A stretch of 64,000 nt of DNA from Bradyrhizobium sp. AZCC 1721 (GTDB lineage Bacteria > Pseudomonadota > Alphaproteobacteria > Rhizobiales > Xanthobacteraceae). Each line of letters begins with the position of its first letter. The first letter of the stretch is position 1. The notes under the pieces are model-generated. The model was not told the origin of the DNA, made no database searches, and saw only the letters and a list, made by a program, of their open reading frames with translations. A program made the translations under genes and the position numbers. The stretch covers positions 5,013,001 through 5,077,000 of the forward strand of contig NZ_JAZHSB010000001.1 in the NCBI RefSeq assembly GCF_036924715.1. Direction: 5' to 3'. Shown here piece after piece: positions 27,670 through 36,929 of this stretch.

Positions 27670-29586
27670 TCAGGCGGCGTTCGATCCGAATTCCGGCACG
27701 GCATCCTTGAGCACCGCACGGATGGTGGAGCGGTCATCCCGCGCGATTGCATCCTCCAGCGCCGCAAGCCATTTGCACAAGGTCTGCATCGGCGGCTCAT
27801 TCGGCTTCGCCGCCATGATGCCGGCGACCCCGATCTCGACCGTCGGCTCCTCGGTGGCGAACAGGATCTCGTTCAGCCGCTCGCCCGGCCGTATGCCGGT
27901 GAACACCACCTCGATGTCGACGCCCGGTTCGAGGCCGGAAAGGCGGATCATCCGCTCGGCAAGCTCCACGATCTTCACCGGCTGCCCCATGTTGAGGACA
28001 TAGACGGAGACGTCGGGCCGCGCCGGCGTCAGCGCGTGCGTGGCTGCAGTCAGCACGAGATCGCAGGCTTCGCGGATCGTCATGAAGTACCGGACCATGT
28101 CCGGATGCGTCACCGTGACAGGACCGCCGGCCTCGATCTGCGCCTTGAATTTCGGCACCACCGATCCGTTCGATGCCAGTACGTTGCCGAACCGCACCGA
28201 GATCAGCCTCATGTGGGGCTTGCCCTCCGATTGCGTCATCAGGTCGTGGTCGAGCGCCTGACAATACATTTCGGCGAAGCGCTTGGTCAGGCCCAGCATC
28301 GAGACCGGCTCGATCGCCTTGTCGGTCGAGATCATCACCATGGCTTCGGCGCCCGCCGCCCGCGCGGCATCGGCGACATTGACCGATCCGAAGATGTTGG
28401 TCTTGACGCCCTCGCTCCAGTCGCGCTCGAGGATCGGCACGTGCTTCAGCGCGGCGGCATGGAACACGATATCGGGCTTGAACTCCCGCATCAGGTTTAT
28501 GATCCGGTCGCGATCGCGGATGTCGGCGATTCGGCCTTCGATGGCGGCATTGGCTGCGCGTGCCGTCAGCGCTTCCGTGACTGCGTAAAGCGCCGGCTCC
28601 GAGTGCTCGATCACCAACAGCCGCGCAGCGCCAAAGGTCGCGACGCGGTCGCATATCTCCGAACCGATCGAGCCACCGCCGCCGGTGACGATCACTGCCT
28701 TGCCCTTCACCAGCGTTTCAAGCCGCGCGTAATCGATCTTCTCGCTTGGCCGCAGCAAAAGGTCTTCGACGGCGACATTGGTCAGCCTCGGCACGTCGCC
28801 GCCTTCGAGCGACGGCAGGCGGCTGACGAATAGCCCGAGCCGCTTGGCCCGCATCAGAACCGCCTCGGGATGCGCCTCGGGTTCGAACGCCGACGGCGTC
28901 ATGACGACCCGCGAAATCGGCTTTCCCCGTCCGGCATAATCGCGGACCACGTCCTCGACGTCGTCGATCCCACCCAGCACCGGCACGTTGCGGATCGACT
29001 GCCCGCGGTCCGCGGCCGAAGGCGACAGCACGCCAACCGGCCAAAGCTGCTTGACTGCGCCGCTCTCGATCGCGCGCAACAGCACCTCGGCGTCGGCGGC
29101 GCGGCCAATCAACAGCGTTGCCGATGCGCCTTCGGTCCGGGCATGGCGGCGAACCCGCGTGTAACGGAAATAGCGATATCCGAAGCGGAGTGCGCTCAGC
29201 GCGAACACTTGCAGGAACCAGTAGAGCACGATGGTGATACGGCCGAACAGCACCGGCGCCTTGCCGTTCGATGCGGCGAAAATGAAGGCGTAGTCCAGCA
29301 CGATAAGCGCGACCGCCAGAGTGGTCGCCACGCGCAGGATATTCAGTGCATCAGGAAGCGAAATGAAACGCCATTTCGTGGTCGTCAGATTGAAGACGTA
29401 GCAGATAACGATGCTGAAGGCGACGAACAGCGGTAGAATCTTCAGCAGCGGCGGCAGCCGGTCATAGAAGGCCTCGCCTCCCTCGAACCGCAGGTAGAAG
29501 CTCGCGAGCAGCGCAAGCGCGGTCGCCAACCCATCGTGCGCTGCGATCAGGTAATTGCGACGGGTCAATTGCGAAAGAGGCGTCAT
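27670..29586 (-). CDS. UDP-GlcNAc 4,6-dehydratase-type enzyme (WbpM/CapD)
   Basis: The 638-residue product has four N-terminal membrane helices, a CoA-binding-like middle domain and a C-terminal SDR domain. The NAD site is TGGGGSIGSEI. The catalytic Tyr is replaced as in WbpM: STDKAIEPVSMLGLTK gives a Ser-Met-Lys set. It removes water from UDP-GlcNAc to give the 4-keto-6-deoxy sugar used for FucNAc/QuiNAc. The reductase that would complete the sugar is not obvious beside it. It lies between the O-antigen ligase and GT4 genes on the minus strand. Confidence 0.92.
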   Translation of the reverse strand: MTPLSQLTRRNYLIAAHDGLATALALLASFYLRFEGGEAFYDRLPPLLKILPLFVAFSIVICYVFNLTTTKWRFISLPDALNILRVATTLAVALIVLDYAFIFAASNGKAPVLFGRITIVLYWFLQVFALSALRFGYRYFRYTRVRRHARTEGASATLLIGRAADAEVLLRAIESGAVKQLWPVGVLSPSAADRGQSIRNVPVLGGIDDVEDVVRDYAGRGKPISRVVMTPSAFEPEAHPEAVLMRAKRLGLFVSRLPSLEGGDVPRLTNVAVEDLLLRPSEKIDYARLETLVKGKAVIVTGGGGSIGSEICDRVATFGAARLLVIEHSEPALYAVTEALTARAANAAIEGRIADIRDRDRIINLMREFKPDIVFHAAALKHVPILERDWSEGVKTNIFGSVNVADAARAAGAEAMVMISTDKAIEPVSMLGLTKRFAEMYCQALDHDLMTQSEGKPHMRLISVRFGNVLASNGSVVPKFKAQIEAGGPVTVTHPDMVRYFMTIREACDLVLTAATHALTPARPDVSVYVLNMGQPVKIVELAERMIRLSGLEPGVDIEVVFTGIRPGERLNEILFATEEPTVEIGVAGIMAAKPNEPPMQTLCKWLAALEDAIARDDRSTIRAVLKDAVPEFGSNAA

Positions 29587-29671
29587 TCCATTGGCCGGCT
29601 GCGGAGACGATCGGGCTTCGCGGGGCGTTCCTCGCCCGCTGATATCTTATCTGCGGCGTGCATGCCAGCGA

Positions 29672-30961
29672 TCATGGCCGGGCTGTTCCGGAAGATTCCG
29701 CCGCCTCTGACCTGGCGCGCAGCACCATGCCTCCGGCAACTCCGACGCCCAGCACATACATCCAGCCTTCATGGAAGTCGAAGATGTGGGAGTTGAATAG
29801 CGAGGTGAAGATATTCTGCACTACGACCAAAAGCCCGATCCAATTCGCAAGCCCATCGCCACGGAACAGGAGCAGGTGCAACAGCCACATCGCGTACAGC
29901 ATGACGACACCGACAATGCCCCATTGCACTGCGACGTTGAGCGTCTGGTTATGGGGGTTTCCGATCACTTCGCTGCTGGCCTGGTATGAGCCGTGCGTGG
30001 CGACGCGCTCGAACAGGCCGCGCGTCGCGCCCGTGCCATGGCCGATCAGCGGTGCCTCGGCAAAGAAACCGAGAGACTTCCGCCAGAACTCGAGCCGCAG
30101 CCCGATCGATGTCGGAATGTTTTGTTCCTTGTAGAGCTGGTATTCCCGTGTAAACGTCTCCGCGGTCCGGCGCAACGCCGGCGAGGTCTGCCAGGCAACG
30201 GCGGCGAGCGCGGCCGCTACGCACAGGATGATGACGATGCTGCGCCACCTCAGATGCAACAGCGCAAACACCGCGAACATGATCGGCACCGTGACCAATG
30301 CCGTGCGCGACACCACCAGGAACGCCATGTTGACGAAGAAGCCGAAGGCGATGGCGGTGAGCAGCACGGCCAGCGCAGTCCGCTTTGCCCGCAGCAGCAT
30401 GATGACCGGATAGGCCAGCGCAACCGCGCACAGCGTGAATTCCTGACTCTGGGCGATGTAGTTCTTGACAAAGATGCCGCGTGCGGCGAGCTCCGGCGTC
30501 CGCAACGAAAGTTCGGGACGCAAAAACACCAGCCAGGACATCAGCATCAAGAGCGTGCACGAAGCGAGGAACGCCACAAACACCCACGACCCGCGCGCCG
30601 AGCGCTCGAAATGATAGAGCAGGACCGGAAGTACCAGGAGCTTCGCGGCCGGCCCCACGGCATAGAATCGCGCGCCCCAAGCGGCGTCCGACCACAGGGT
30701 TCCAACAAACGCCAGAACGAACAGGGCGATCGGCAGCGCAGAAATCGGGCGCTTCAGCGAGGCAAGAAAGCCCTTCAACTCGACCGTCGGCGCAACCGTG
30801 GCCAGAAGCACAGCGCCGAAAATGCCGACCAGCGAAGTCGACCATGGCAGCGACAGCGCAAGCAGGACCGCGACGACGTCGCTCACCTTCATCCATGCGG
30901 CCGGATCGCGCCAGATCGGCAGCGCCTTGGCGATCGGCGACGAAGCTGCGTTCGCGCTCAC
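29672..30961 (-). CDS. O-antigen ligase family membrane protein (WaaL/Wzy type)
   Basis: The 429-residue protein has about ten to twelve hydrophobic segments. The large periplasmic loop precedes GHGTGATRG and a NPHNQTLN motif, both hallmarks of the Wzy_C/WaaL family. It joins undecaprenyl-linked O-antigen to the lipid A core, or polymerises it. Ligase is preferred because the core-heptose genes hldE and hldD are directly upstream. The start is a GTG overlapping the hldE stop by 4 bp (GTGA), showing translational coupling. Confidence 0.85.
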   Translation of the reverse strand: MSANAASSPIAKALPIWRDPAAWMKVSDVVAVLLALSLPWSTSLVGIFGAVLLATVAPTVELKGFLASLKRPISALPIALFVLAFVGTLWSDAAWGARFYAVGPAAKLLVLPVLLYHFERSARGSWVFVAFLASCTLLMLMSWLVFLRPELSLRTPELAARGIFVKNYIAQSQEFTLCAVALAYPVIMLLRAKRTALAVLLTAIAFGFFVNMAFLVVSRTALVTVPIMFAVFALLHLRWRSIVIILCVAAALAAVAWQTSPALRRTAETFTREYQLYKEQNIPTSIGLRLEFWRKSLGFFAEAPLIGHGTGATRGLFERVATHGSYQASSEVIGNPHNQTLNVAVQWGIVGVVMLYAMWLLHLLLFRGDGLANWIGLLVVVQNIFTSLFNSHIFDFHEGWMYVLGVGVAGGMVLRARSEAAESSGTARP

Positions 30962-32430
30962 GCCTTGCCTCCCCGGGCGCGGCCGACCAGCGACGTCGTG
31001 CTGTGGCCCGGCAGGATATCGACGAGCACGACCTCGCCGCCGGTAGCCTCGACGATCTCGTGGCCGACGACCTGCTCGCGCGTATAATCGCCGCCCTTGA
31101 CCAGCACGCTCGGCCTCACCCGCGTGATCAGGTCGATCGGCGTGTCCTCCGCGAAGATCGCGACGAGATCGACCGCCTCCAGCGCTGCCAGCACTTCGGC
31201 GCGCGCCCGCTCATCCTGCACCGGGCGCCCCTCGCCCTTCAATCGTTTCACCGAGGCATCGCTGTTGAGGCCGACGATCAGGCGGTCGCAGGTGCCGCGC
31301 GCCGCCGTCAGCACTTTGACGTGGCCGGGATGCAGAATATCGAAGCAGCCATTGGTGAAGCCGATGCGCAGCCCCTGCCGGCGCCACTCCGCCAGAGGCA
31401 TCGCGAGATCGCCGCCTGCCGGCACGATCTTCTCTTCGGCCGCCAGCGACGCATGCGGCAGGATTTTCCGCCGCAGCTCCGCGGGCGTGACGGTAGCGGT
31501 GCCCTTCTTGCCGACCGCGACCGCGGCCGCCGCGTTCGCCATCCTGAGCGCCGTCTCCCAATCGGCCTGGGCCGCAAGCGTCAACGCCAGCACCGCGGCA
31601 ACCGTGTCACCCGCGCCCGAGACGTCGCGTACCTTGACCGGAAGCGCCGGCACATGGATCGCCTCGCCGCCGCGAACCACCAGCGTCATGCCGTGTTCGC
31701 TTTGCGTTACCAGCATGGCCTCGCAGTCGGCAAGGTACATCGCGTCCTGCGCTGCCTCGGCAATGTTCTGGTCAGTGTCGGCGCGGCTGCGGGTCGCTTC
31801 GGCAAACTCCTTGCGGTTGGGAGTCAGCAGCGTGGCGCCGCGATAGATCGCGAAATTGGCGCTCTTGGGATCGACGACCACGCGCTTGCCGAGCTTTTTC
31901 GCGGCGTCGATGATGTTGCGGATGACGCGCGCCGTCAGCACGCCCTTGGCATAGTCGGACAGCAGCACAATGTCGGCGCGGGGCATAAGCGGCAGGATCG
32001 CATCGATCAGCCGCTGCTCGACATCGGCCGAGGCCGGCACGGCCTGCTCCCAATCCGCGCGCAGCATATGGGTGGAAAAATGCTCGGAGACGAAGCGCAC
32101 CTTGCGCGTGGTCGGACGGGAAGGATCTGATACCAGCACGGCCTCGATCAGGCTTTCCCGCGCCAGATCGCCCTTCAGCTTCGCACCCGCCTCGTCTTCG
32201 CCGATCAGGCCGGCAAAGATGCAGCGTGCACCGAGCGAGGTGATGTTGCGCGCGACGTTGCCGGCACCGCCGACATTGGTCTCGCTACGCTGGACCGCGA
32301 TAACGGGCGCCGGTGCTTCCGGCGAAACGCGTGACACCTCGCCATAGACGAACTCGTCGAGCATGAGGTCGCCGACGCAGAGCACGGTCTGACGGAGTAT
32401 CGCCTGGCTGAGGGCTTCAAAATCGAACAT
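30958..32430 (-). CDS. hldE: Bifunctional heptose-7-phosphate kinase / heptose-1-phosphate adenylyltransferase
   Basis: The 490-residue protein is a fusion of a ribokinase-type N-terminal domain ([10 protein letters not shown], and [12 protein letters not shown] as ATP site) and a C-terminal nucleotidyltransferase domain ([13 protein letters not shown]). It phosphorylates D-glycero-D-manno-heptose-7-phosphate and later adds AMP, giving ADP-D,D-heptose for the LPS inner core. The order and length match the E. coli HldE (477). It lies 18 bp after hldD and is coupled to the ligase gene. Confidence 0.95.
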   Translation of the reverse strand: MFDFEALSQAILRQTVLCVGDLMLDEFVYGEVSRVSPEAPAPVIAVQRSETNVGGAGNVARNITSLGARCIFAGLIGEDEAGAKLKGDLARESLIEAVLVSDPSRPTTRKVRFVSEHFSTHMLRADWEQAVPASADVEQRLIDAILPLMPRADIVLLSDYAKGVLTARVIRNIIDAAKKLGKRVVVDPKSANFAIYRGATLLTPNRKEFAEATRSRADTDQNIAEAAQDAMYLADCEAMLVTQSEHGMTLVVRGGEAIHVPALPVKVRDVSGAGDTVAAVLALTLAAQADWETALRMANAAAAVAVGKKGTATVTPAELRRKILPHASLAAEEKIVPAGGDLAMPLAEWRRQGLRIGFTNGCFDILHPGHVKVLTAARGTCDRLIVGLNSDASVKRLKGEGRPVQDERARAEVLAALEAVDLVAIFAEDTPIDLITRVRPSVLVKGGDYTREQVVGHEIVEATGGEVVLVDILPGHSTTSLVGRARGGKA

Positions 32431-32448
32431 CTGTCTACCTGGTGCCCA

Positions 32449-33441
32449 TCAGCGAAAGCGATCGGGACGATTGAGAAAAGCCTTCACGTAGGTCTCGACC
32501 GCGTCTTCGAGCGCGGTGAAACCACCATTATACCCGGCATTCAGCAGCTGATCGACTTCGCTCTGGGTGAAGTACTGATAGCTGCCGCGGATCTGCTCGG
32601 GCATGTCGATATACTGGATGTTCGGTGTGATGCCGAGCGCGGCATAGGCCGACAGTATCAGATCGCGAAAGCTGCGCGCCGTGCCGGTTCCGACGTTAAA
32701 GATGCCGCTGACCGATGGCGTCGAGAGCAGCCACATCGTGACGCGCACGACGTCGTCGACATAGATGAAGTCGCGCCGCTGTTCCCCGTCGGCGATCCCT
32801 TCCCGATGCGACTTGAACAATTGCACCGGACGGCCGGCCTTGATGTCGTCGAAGCGCCGCGCCAGCACGCTCATCATCGTGCCCTTGTGATATTCGTTGG
32901 GGCCGAACACGTTGAAGAACTTCAATCCCGCCCATTGCGGCGGCAGCCGTTCGCCGCGCGCTGAGCGTTCGGCGACCGCCATGTCGAACAGATGCTTGCT
33001 CCAGCCATAGAGGTTCATCGGCCGCAGCCGCTTCAGCGCGTCCATTGACTGGTCGTCGCGAAAGCCACTGCTGCCGTCGCCATAGGTCGCGGCCGAGGAC
33101 GCGTAGATCAACGGCGTGGCGTTGGCCGTGCACCAGTCGAGCAACCGCATCGACAGGCGGAAATTGGTCTCGATCACCAGGTCGCCGTCGGTTGCCGTGG
33201 TCTCGGAAATGGCGCCGAGATGGACGACCGCCTCCAGCCGGCGGCCCTTCAGCCAGTCCATCAGTTCAGAAGGCGGCACAAAATCGGCCAGCCGGCGTTT
33301 GGCCAGATTGCGCCATTTGCCGTCATGGCCGAGCACGTCGCACACGGCAACGTCCCGGCCGACGTCATTCAACGCAGCCACGACGTTCGACCCGATAAAA
33401 CCGGCACCCCCGGTCACCAGCAACATGCCATCCCCTGCCAT
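32449..33441 (-). CDS. hldD: ADP-L-glycero-D-manno-heptose 6-epimerase
   Basis: The 330-residue SDR enzyme has GGAGFIGSN, the SSAATYG block and YGWSK as the Tyr-Lys pair. The family-specific FNVFGPNEYHKG motif identifies it as HldD. It epimerises ADP-D,D-heptose to the L,D form for LPS core synthesis, using bound NADP. The first ATG is 33441; a second at 33426 would put the Rossmann strand at residue 2. It heads the hldD-hldE-waaL unit and is divergent from the GT9 gene. Confidence 0.94.
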   Translation of the reverse strand: MAGDGMLLVTGGAGFIGSNVVAALNDVGRDVAVCDVLGHDGKWRNLAKRRLADFVPPSELMDWLKGRRLEAVVHLGAISETTATDGDLVIETNFRLSMRLLDWCTANATPLIYASSAATYGDGSSGFRDDQSMDALKRLRPMNLYGWSKHLFDMAVAERSARGERLPPQWAGLKFFNVFGPNEYHKGTMMSVLARRFDDIKAGRPVQLFKSHREGIADGEQRRDFIYVDDVVRVTMWLLSTPSVSGIFNVGTGTARSFRDLILSAYAALGITPNIQYIDMPEQIRGSYQYFTQSEVDQLLNAGYNGGFTALEDAVETYVKAFLNRPDRFR

Positions 33442-33621
33442 GATTGTTCGCGCGAAAGCTTTGCCTCACTCCCGCGCGGCAGGCAACTTTGCTCCGCGGC
33501 GGATCGAAGACCGAATCGACCGGCTTTACGTGTCGCCTTGGAGCGGTTACCGACGGGCCGGCAATTGGTTAGCGGCGAAACAAGCCAAGATATGAATTTC
33601 AATTCACTAGATGGGATCGAA

Positions 33622-34656
33622 ATGGAAGATAGCGCCGACACCAGGCCTATCCTGATCGTTCCCTATATGTGGATTGGCGATTTCGTCCGCGGCCATACGG
33701 TGGTGCGGGTATTGAAGCAGCGCTGGCCGAACCGCCCGGTCGACCTCCTGGTGACCCCCCTTTGCGCACCGCTGGTTGACTATATGCCCGGCGTCCGGGC
33801 GGGCATTGTCTGGAACCTGCCGCGCAGCCGGCTTGCGCTGGCCAAACAGCGGGGGCTCGCCACCGAACTGCGCGCCCGCGGCTATGGAACCGCCCTCGTC
33901 CTGCCCCGCACCTGGAAGGCGGCGATTGCGCCCGCGCTGGCCGGGATTCCCGAGCGCGTCGGCTTTTTCGGCGAGGCGCGATTTGGCCTGATCAACCGGA
34001 TGCGCTGGGGCGAAAAGGCCCTGCCCCGCTTTATCGACAAGAATGCCGCGCTGGCGCTGCCCGATAGCGCACCGCTGCCGCCGGAATGGCCCGTGCCGCA
34101 GCTCGTGGTTCCGCCGGAGGAAACCGGCCGCTGGCGACAGGCCAACGGGCTCGGCACTGGTCCCGCCGTAGCGCTCGGCCCGGGCTCCGTCGGCGCCTCA
34201 AAACGATGGACCTACTATCCGGAAGCCGCGCGGCTCCTGATCGAGCGCGGCCTCGACGTCTGGGTGGTCGGCGGTCCCGGCGAAAAGACCCTGGCGCAGG
34301 AAATCGTCTCCGTCAGCGGCGGCAAGGCCCGCGACCTCACGGGGGCCGATTTGCGCAACGGCATACTGGCGATGGCGGCGGCGAGCGTTGCGATCTCGAA
34401 CGACTCCGGCCTGATGCACATCGCGGCTGCGATCGGCACGCCGACCATGGGCATTTTCGGCCCCACCAGCCCCTATCTCTGGGCGCCGCTGAACGGCCTT
34501 GCCGCCACAGTGTTGCAGACCAAATCGAAGCTATCCTGCCAGCCCTGCCAGCGCACAGTCTGCACCATGAACGACCACCGCTGCATGCGCGACATTGCGG
34601 CGGCCGAGGTGGCCGACATCGCCCAGCGCGTGATGGCTCAATCGAGCGTGCGATAG
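33622..34656 (+). CDS. GT9 heptosyltransferase (WaaF-like)
   Basis: The 344-residue product has the GT9 arrangement: an N-terminal PYMWIGD motif, TELRARGYG, GPGSVGASKRW, then SNDSGLMHIAAAIGTP, the ADP-heptose binding segment, and a Cys cluster (SCQPCQRTVC) before the end, typical of WaaF. It transfers L,D-heptose to the LPS core. GGGA lies 5 bp before the ATG at 33622; an ATG at 33592 is an alternative. Its last 19 bp overlap the convergent GT4 gene. The frame is open upstream to 33220, but that part is antisense to hldD. Confidence 0.88.
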   Translation: MEDSADTRPILIVPYMWIGDFVRGHTVVRVLKQRWPNRPVDLLVTPLCAPLVDYMPGVRAGIVWNLPRSRLALAKQRGLATELRARGYGTALVLPRTWKAAIAPALAGIPERVGFFGEARFGLINRMRWGEKALPRFIDKNAALALPDSAPLPPEWPVPQLVVPPEETGRWRQANGLGTGPAVALGPGSVGASKRWTYYPEAARLLIERGLDVWVVGGPGEKTLAQEIVSVSGGKARDLTGADLRNGILAMAAASVAISNDSGLMHIAAAIGTPTMGIFGPTSPYLWAPLNGLAATVLQTKSKLSCQPCQRTVCTMNDHRCMRDIAAAEVADIAQRVMAQSSVR

Positions 34657-35684
34657 ACTGCGGCGATCGCATTAGCCTCCGCCTCAAGACTGAACTTTTC
34701 CAGCACGCGCGCACGCGCCCGCTCGCCCATCGCCTGTGCCGAGGCCGGATCGCGCATCAAAGGCTCAAGCGCCGCGACCAGCGCCTCAGTATCGCCCGGC
34801 GGCGTCAGCACGCCGGTCACACCGTCCTCGACCACGAACTCCGCTGCGCCTGCCCGCGCCGCCACCAGCGCCGCGCCTGCCGCCATCGCCTCGATCAGCG
34901 TCAGGCCAAAGCCTTCGTTGCGCGAGGTGAACGCGTAAATCGTCAGCCGCTGATACCAGTGCTGTACTTCCTCGATTTCGAGCTCGCCCGTGATGACGAT
35001 GCGCGATTGCAGCCCGGCCGCCTCGATCTGTCGTTTCAAGCCATCGGCAAAACCCTGCTGCTCCGGCACGACCGCGCCGACGATGACAGCGGTGAAATCC
35101 GGGTAGCGCGGCAGCAACCGGCACATCGCCTCGACGAACACATCCGTGCCCTTTTGCGCGCGCACCCGCCCGAAGCAGCCGATCGCGTAATGTCCCGGCA
35201 GTTTCGCCTCGGCAAACGCCGCTGCGCGATCTGCCGGCGGTGTGTAGGCGTTGGTATCGACGCCGTGCATCACCACCGTCGCCTCGCGCTTGAGAAAGGA
35301 CGCTGACAGCTCGGAGGTCGCGATCACGGCATCCATCTGCCGGATCAGCCAGCGCGTCAGCCAGGTGTGATGCCGCTGCGCCGCCGAGGTGAAGACCAGT
35401 TTCAGCGGCCAGCCCAGCGCACGCAGCAAGACGCCGACAATCATCTCGTCGTTGCGCCGCGCGTGCCAGATCACGGAGTTGCGGCGGCGCCAGAGTTTCA
35501 ACAGATCCGCAAAACCCATCCGCGCGATGCCGTCGGGCGCGTGCGGCCCGAGCCATGCTGCGCGGTACATCTGCGCGAGCTTCGGCGCCACCATCCGGTT
35601 GGTCGCCGTCACGCCCGAATAGCGCCTGTGCAGATTCGGCACGATGAGCTGCAGATCACTGGCCAAATTGTTCTCGATCGGCAC
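34638..35684 (-). CDS. GT4 glycosyltransferase, LPS core type
   Basis: The 348-residue GT-B enzyme has a short N-terminal lobe (LIVPNLHRRYSGVTATN) and a C-terminal lobe with GCFGRVRAQKGTDVF and the TSRNEGFGLTLIEAMAAG donor motif. Similar proteins in alphaproteobacteria sit beside heptosyltransferase genes and are thought to add a hexose or Kdo-linked sugar to the core. The start is GTG 35684, since the conserved N-terminal strand begins ten residues later. The 3' end overlaps the waaF-like gene by 19 bp. Confidence 0.85.
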   Translation of the reverse strand: MPIENNLASDLQLIVPNLHRRYSGVTATNRMVAPKLAQMYRAAWLGPHAPDGIARMGFADLLKLWRRRNSVIWHARRNDEMIVGVLLRALGWPLKLVFTSAAQRHHTWLTRWLIRQMDAVIATSELSASFLKREATVVMHGVDTNAYTPPADRAAAFAEAKLPGHYAIGCFGRVRAQKGTDVFVEAMCRLLPRYPDFTAVIVGAVVPEQQGFADGLKRQIEAAGLQSRIVITGELEIEEVQHWYQRLTIYAFTSRNEGFGLTLIEAMAAGAALVAARAGAAEFVVEDGVTGVLTPPGDTEALVAALEPLMRDPASAQAMGERARARVLEKFSLEAEANAIAAVYRTLD

Positions 35685-35811
35685 GTCCGGCTCCGTTTCG
35701 GCCAGTTCCTATACGCAACATTAAGCATAGTGGCCAGTTCGCCGGCGCCGAAACCCCCTCTTCACCGCGAGCCCCTAGCATCGCCTACAAATAAATCGTG
35801 AGAGGTGACCC

Positions 35812-36825
35812 ATGACCGTGCTCGTCACCGGTGGCGCCGGCTATATCGGAAGCCATACGGTTCATGCGCTGGTGGACGCCGGCGAAAGCGTCGTCGTGAT
35901 CGACAACCTGTCCACCGGATTTTCCTCACTTTTGCCCCGCCCCGTGCCGCTGTTCATCGGCGACGCCGGCGACGAAAACCTCGTCGAGGGCGTGATCGCC
36001 CAGCACCGCGTCGAGAGCATCATTCATTTCGCAGGCTCCGTCGTGGTGCCGGATTCGATGCGCGATCCGCTCGGCTATTACCGCAACAACACCATGACGA
36101 CCCGCAGCCTCTTGAATTCAGCGGTGAAGGCCGGCGTCAGCCGCTTCATCTTTTCGTCAACGGCTGCCGTCTATGGCAATCCGGACCAGGTGCCGGTGCC
36201 GGAACATGCGCCGACGCGGCCGATGTCGCCTTACGGCTCATCCAAGCTGATGACTGAAATCATGCTGCATGACGTCGCCGGTGCCCACGACATGAAATAC
36301 GTCGTGTTGCGCTATTTCAACGTCGCCGGCGCCGATCCGAACGGCCGCTGCGGCCTCTCGACCGTCGGCGCGACGCATCTGCTCAAGATTGCGGTCGAAG
36401 CCGCCACCGGACAGCGCGCCAAGGTCGACGTGTACGGAACCGACTACCCGACGCCGGACGGAAGCTGCATTCGCGATTTCATCCATGTCAGCGATCTCGC
36501 GGAGGCCCATCGCGCCGCGCTGTCATACCTGCGAGGCGGCGGAAGCTCGATCACGCTGAACTGCGGCTACGGCCGCGGCTATTCGGTGCTGGAAACCATC
36601 GAGGCCGTCCGCCGCGTCTCGATGCGCAATTTCGCGGTTCAATATGCGCCGCGCCGCCCCGGCGACATCGTGACCATGGTTGCCGATACCAGCCGCATTC
36701 GTTCGATGCTGGAGTGGACGCCGCAATACGACAATCTCGAAACCATCGCCGGCCACGCGCTGACCTGGGAAAAGCGGCTGTTCAGCGAACGCGGAGGCCT
36801 TCCGCAGCGTGCGGAATCGGCCTGA
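35812..36825 (+). CDS. galE: UDP-glucose 4-epimerase
   Basis: The 337-residue SDR protein has VTGGAGYIGSH, DNLSTGF, SSTAAVYG, YGSSK for the Tyr-Lys pair, and the GalE-specific RYFNVAGADP and TPDGSCIRDFIHV motifs. It converts UDP-glucose to UDP-galactose. GAGAGGTGACCC precedes the ATG. It is followed after about 100 bp by an ABC exporter gene on the same strand. Confidence 0.94.
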   Translation: MTVLVTGGAGYIGSHTVHALVDAGESVVVIDNLSTGFSSLLPRPVPLFIGDAGDENLVEGVIAQHRVESIIHFAGSVVVPDSMRDPLGYYRNNTMTTRSLLNSAVKAGVSRFIFSSTAAVYGNPDQVPVPEHAPTRPMSPYGSSKLMTEIMLHDVAGAHDMKYVVLRYFNVAGADPNGRCGLSTVGATHLLKIAVEAATGQRAKVDVYGTDYPTPDGSCIRDFIHVSDLAEAHRAALSYLRGGGSSITLNCGYGRGYSVLETIEAVRRVSMRNFAVQYAPRRPGDIVTMVADTSRIRSMLEWTPQYDNLETIAGHALTWEKRLFSERGGLPQRAESA

Positions 36826-36929
36826 AATCAAGCGCTTATTTGGCTTGAAAAACCCCGCTTTAGCAGGCAAGGAGGCATCGCAGCAGCCCTGACGCGCCGG
36901 GCTATCCAGGCGCCGTCAATGGAACGCGG

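Noticed and set aside
30481-32130. A long plus-strand frame across the O-antigen ligase and hldE genes
   Set aside because: Antisense shadow; the minus strand carries clear family motifs throughout.
33220-33621. A 5' extension of the GT9 gene
   Set aside because: It is antisense to hldD and lacks any GT9 pattern; the conserved N-terminus starts near 33622.
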